Assembly (NCBI GenBank): GCA_033060915.1
Contig: CM065397.1
Coordinates: 32,671,001 to 32,735,000, forward strand
Direction: 5' to 3'
DNA length: 64,000 nucleotides
Origin: Euryodendron excelsum
Lineage: Eukaryota > Streptophyta > Magnoliopsida > Ericales > Pentaphylacaceae
Within the stretch, counting starts at the first letter, position 1. Every line of letters starts with the position of its first letter. Both the position numbers and the translations under genes were made by a program. The notes under the pieces were generated by a model. That model was not told the origin of the DNA. It searched no databases and saw only the letters and a program-made list of their open reading frames with translations. Shown here one piece after another: positions 60,835 through 64,000 of the stretch.

Positions 60835-62240
60835 CCCGAGACCGATGTACTCAATGATCCTCTCCCCAAACACCGGAATGATAATGATGCCGTTCTCATG
60901 ATTTCCCTCTATGATGAATCTGAAGATTTAGCCGTTTGTCACATCTTTGAGCCCGACTCAAGAGACCCAAATTTTGACCACCACCGCGCCACCGTTCTCG
61001 AAAATTCTACCAAGTTCAAACATTTCTTCGATCAACTGGGCCTATCATCCACCACCAGGTACGAGGCTACCCGAGCCCTTTTACAAGCAGCCGATGCAAA
61101 TAGGGAAGCTTGTATGGAGACCAGCGGCTCGGTCAAGTGCTTCTTTAAAGAAAACCACCTCGTCATCACCTTCTCCGAGGCAGATCGAATATACCCCTAC
61201 CCCCATAACCACCCCCTCTATCTGCCAATTTTCATCCAAGACATAGAGTTCCAACGAGGGTTCATGGATGGCGGAGCATCGGTAAACATCATGCCCTACG
61301 CCACTTTTCAAGCCGTGGGGCTACCAAAAGAATGTTTAGTCCGCAAGCCCCTCGATATCCGAGGATTCGTCAGTCACTCCCACTAGTCCCTCGGATACAC
61401 GAGGGTGGATCTTCGTGTTGGCCCCCTCTACTCCTCTACCAAGTTCCACGTCATTGATACAGATACCAACTACCATGTGCTGCTTAGTCGAACCTAGCTC
61501 CATCGCTATAAGGCCATCCTTTCCACTTACCACCAGTGCATGAAAACAATTTGGAACAATGAAGTTATCACCGTTCTTACATCCATGCACCCATTTGGAG
61601 CTGCAGAGGCCCACATGGCCGAGGCTATGCTTTACGACGAGTTGGACAAGTCTAACGCCCTTGCCCCCTGCACAGCACCCAGTTGCCTCGTTGGTCAGAT
61701 GTCGCCAACGAGCCCCAACGATATCTCAAACCGCCTTAAAAACAAGGTCGTGCTACCTCGCCTGCTCGAAGCCATCCAAAAAGGGCCCGACCTCCACCTC
61801 TACACGAAACCACCCCGATTATCACCAAGTTCCGCCGAGTTGATGGCAAGATGGTCTACCGCTTATGACAGTGCGATAGGCCAACCCACACCCCCAATGG
61901 CCCCACCTTTAGCACTCCTCCTCACCAGCAGGATTGCCCCTTACCCTCTGCAGAATGCTACATCTTATCCCCATTTTGTTTCACACCCAAAAAAGGCCAA
62001 AAACCCAAGCGAGGAAGGTCTGCACTATGGGCGAAGCCCCTCGTCCTCACTGCAGATCCTAACCCCCAACTCCAAAAAGTCATCCCCGCCCCTGAGTGCT
62101 TCCAAGACAAACCGCGTCCTCAGAAACAAGAACTTGAAGAGGTCAATCTCACACTACCATCTGAACCGGCACGACCGACCTTCATCTGTAAAGATCTTCC
62201 TACACTACAACAAACAGCCCTCCTCGACCTGATCAAGCGC
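60835..62240 (+). pseudogene. Element 3 aspartic protease and linker, broken
   Basis: The protease motif is FMDGGASVNIMPYATF near 61262, with the catalytic Asp kept. YHVLLSRT, a TAG where Trp is expected, and LHRYKAI follow near 61480-61510, and another TAG follows HSH near 61385. After about 61540 the frame is open but its match to a Tat-type linker is lost until FAWNYSEMPGLD near 62260, which lies in another frame, so at least one frameshift lies between. Confidence 0.7.
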
Positions 62241-63119
62241 CAGCTCGACGTGTTCGCGTGGAACTACAGCGAGATGCCGGGCCTCGACACTGCGGTCACT
62301 ATACATCACCTCAACGTGCTACTAGCCGCGCGCCTCGTCAAGTAGGGCATCCGTTTTTATAAACCCGAGGTTGAGCTCCAGATCAAGGACGAGGTAACTA
62401 AGCTCCTGGATGTTGGATTCATCAAACCTATTCAACATCCCACCTGGGTCTCCAGCATAGTGCCAGTCATAAAAAAGAATGGCCAAATTCGGGTCTGTAT
62501 TGATTTTCGCAATCTCAACAGAGCCTGCCCCAAGGACAAATTCTCATTACCCAGCATTGACACCTTGATTGACTCCATCGCAGGTCATCACATGTTCTCC
62601 TTCATGGACGGGTTCAGTGGATACAATCAAATCAAGATGACACCCAAGGACGCCCCAAAAACAGCTTTTCAAACCCCCATTGGCAACTTTTTCTACAAGG
62701 TCATGCAGTTTGGCCTAAAAAACGTGGGAGCCACCTACCAGCGCGCCACGACCGTGATCTTCCATGATATGTTCCACAAGGCAGTGGAATGCTATATCAA
62801 CGACCTGGTAGTTAAATCCAAAGAAGAAACATCCCACTTGAAGGATCTCCGACGCATTTTCGAAGGATGTCGCAAATACCACCTTCGAATGAACCCTCTA
62901 AAATGCGCCTTTGGTGTCACCGCGGGAAAATTCCTTGGTTGCATGGTCCACCGACACGGCATCGATCCTGATCCCACTAAACTCACCGCAGTCCGTTATT
63001 TGCTGGGCCCCACTAACCAGGACAAACTACGAACCTTTATTAGCAGAGCGTCCTACCTCTGGCGTTTCATCCCTGCCATGGCCAAGATAACCAACCCTTC
63101 AGCCCCCTTTTGAAAAAGG
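62241..63119 (+). pseudogene. Element 3 reverse transcriptase with a mutated catalytic box
   Basis: RT motifs appear in order: VSSIVPVIKKNGQIRVCIDF, ACPKDKFSLP, FMDGFSGYNQI (first Asp intact), FGLKNVGATYQR and CYINDLVV. The last replaces the invariant YxDD by YIND, a single GAC-to-AAC change that would abolish polymerase activity. A TAG near 62343 and a frameshift near 63110 add to the damage. The thumb region (KCAFGVTAGKFLG) is well preserved. Confidence 0.85.
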
Positions 63120-64000
63120 ACGCCCCCTTTGTATGGCTACTAGTGCATCAAACCGCCTTCCAGGCCCTCAAGGACACTTTACTCTTCCCACTTACCATGA
63201 CTCCTCCCTAACAGGGCAAACCCCTGTTATTGTACCTCACCTCAACCCCCAGGTCCATAGGAGCCTTGTTAGCCTAAGAAGTCGAGGGAATTGAACGGCC
63301 CGTTTACTACATTAGCCGCGTGATCCAAGGAGCTGAAACTCGATACACCCTAATCGAGCGCCATTGTTTAGCCATCGTCTTTGCCTCTAAAAAGCTACGC
63401 CATTACCTCTTGGCCTTCCCCATCCATCTCATCACCAAGTGTGACCCCATCAGATTCCTACTCTCGCGCCCCGCACTTACTGGCCGCGCAGCCCACTGGC
63501 TTTTATCCTTGGCTGAATACGACATCACTTGTAAAACCCTAACTTCTGTAAAGAGCCAGGCCCTGGCTAACTTGTTGGCCCACTTCCCGAGTGGTACATA
63601 TGAACCCCTTTTCGAAGAACTTCCCGGCGACGACTTCCAAGCCGCCGCAATCGCCGTCGAGGAAGAATGGACCCTTACGTTCGATGGTTCCTCCGCTGTC
63701 AGAAACGGGGGAGCAGGCATCGTCCTTTTGTCTCCGCAGGGCACTACAATCAACCTCTTACAAGTTGGCTTTCCCGTGCTCGAAACAACGAGGCCGAATA
63801 CGAAGCCTTGATCCTAGGCCTCCAGCCTCGCAGTGACTCACCTCTGCATTTGTGGAGATTCTAACCTCGTCATTAAACAAACCATGGGAAAATTCGCCAT
63901 TAAGGAGTCAACCTTGGCCTCTTACCGAACCATCTACCAGCGCCTTATGGGCAAATTCGTAGCCATTCGCCTGGAGCACGCCCCATGGTCTCACAACCGC
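63120..64000 (+). pseudogene. Element 3 RNase H region, partial at window end
   Basis: After the RT frameshift, the connection domain continues (AETRYTLIERHCLAIVFASK, near 63340) and an RNase H start follows with LTFDGSSAVRNGGAG near 63670. Two TAA stops lie near 63209 and 63275. Frameshifts near 63775 and 63820 split the conserved NNEAEYEALILGL from both neighbours. The sequence ends inside the RNase H / linker region. Confidence 0.75.

Larger units (their letters stand above)
58538..64000 (+). mobile_element. Tat-like Ty3/gypsy retrotransposon (element 3), 3' part outside window
   Basis: In order on the plus strand: candidate 5' LTR (58538-59419), primer-binding-site candidate, gag, protease, reverse transcriptase and RNase H; integrase should follow beyond 64000. 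It is much more GC-rich than the surroundings and than element 1, so the two are different families. At least nine stops and several frameshifts show that this copy is dead. Confidence 0.88.

Overview
The window looks like nuclear DNA of a eudicot plant. It holds one large intron-rich housekeeping gene in a sea of nested plant transposons: Tat-type Ty3/gypsy retrotransposons, solo LTRs, a Mutator-like element (MULE), and small inverted-repeat and CACTA-like elements. No prokaryotic, organellar, tRNA or rRNA gene was recognised. The species is not identifiable from what I can see.

Layout. (1) 1-16352, minus strand: a degenerate Tat-like Ty3/gypsy element whose left end lies outside the window. 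In sense order it has a very long candidate 5' LTR (16352-11221, about 5.1 kb, full of tandem arrays), gag (11080-9209), two further gag-like core domains (to about 7776), protease, reverse transcriptase, RNase H and integrase (to 3076). A spliced plant-mobile-domain gene on the opposite strand (2-2564) lies downstream of integrase. (2) 16353-18358: remains of an older element on the same strand (its 5' LTR 17557-18358, primer-binding-site candidate, ORF fragment), split by the insertion of element 1. (3) 18362-22840: a decayed tandem copy of the aminopeptidase gene, followed by a MYB fragment and a CACTA-like MITE. (4) 23473-25377: a non-autonomous element with about 290-bp inverted ends carrying a 178-bp tandem array. 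(5) 25728-27807, 29301-31383 and 33133-34736: three solo LTRs, each with a matching 5-bp target-site duplication. (6) 36841-45923, minus: an intact 19-exon M1 aminopeptidase gene (APM1 type, 881 aa), the only clearly functional gene. (7) 46112-46361: a MITE. (8) 51016-56020: a 5-kb MULE with about 113-bp ends and a perfect 9-bp target duplication, carrying a broken MuDR-type transposase and, on the opposite strand, a spliced GRF zinc-finger gene. (9) 58538-64000, plus: a second Tat-like element, truncated by the window edge.

How the parts relate. Both gypsy elements and the MULE are inactivated mostly by stop codons that C-to-T or G-to-A changes explain, as expected for silenced, methylated transposons; some catalytic Asp residues have become Asn. 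APM1 keeps every exon in frame, while its neighbouring copy has lost exons and a splice acceptor. The most unusual things here are the accessory cargo of the elements: a triplicated gag core with an antisense plant-mobile-domain gene in element 1, and the antisense GRF zinc-finger/membrane-anchor gene in the MULE.
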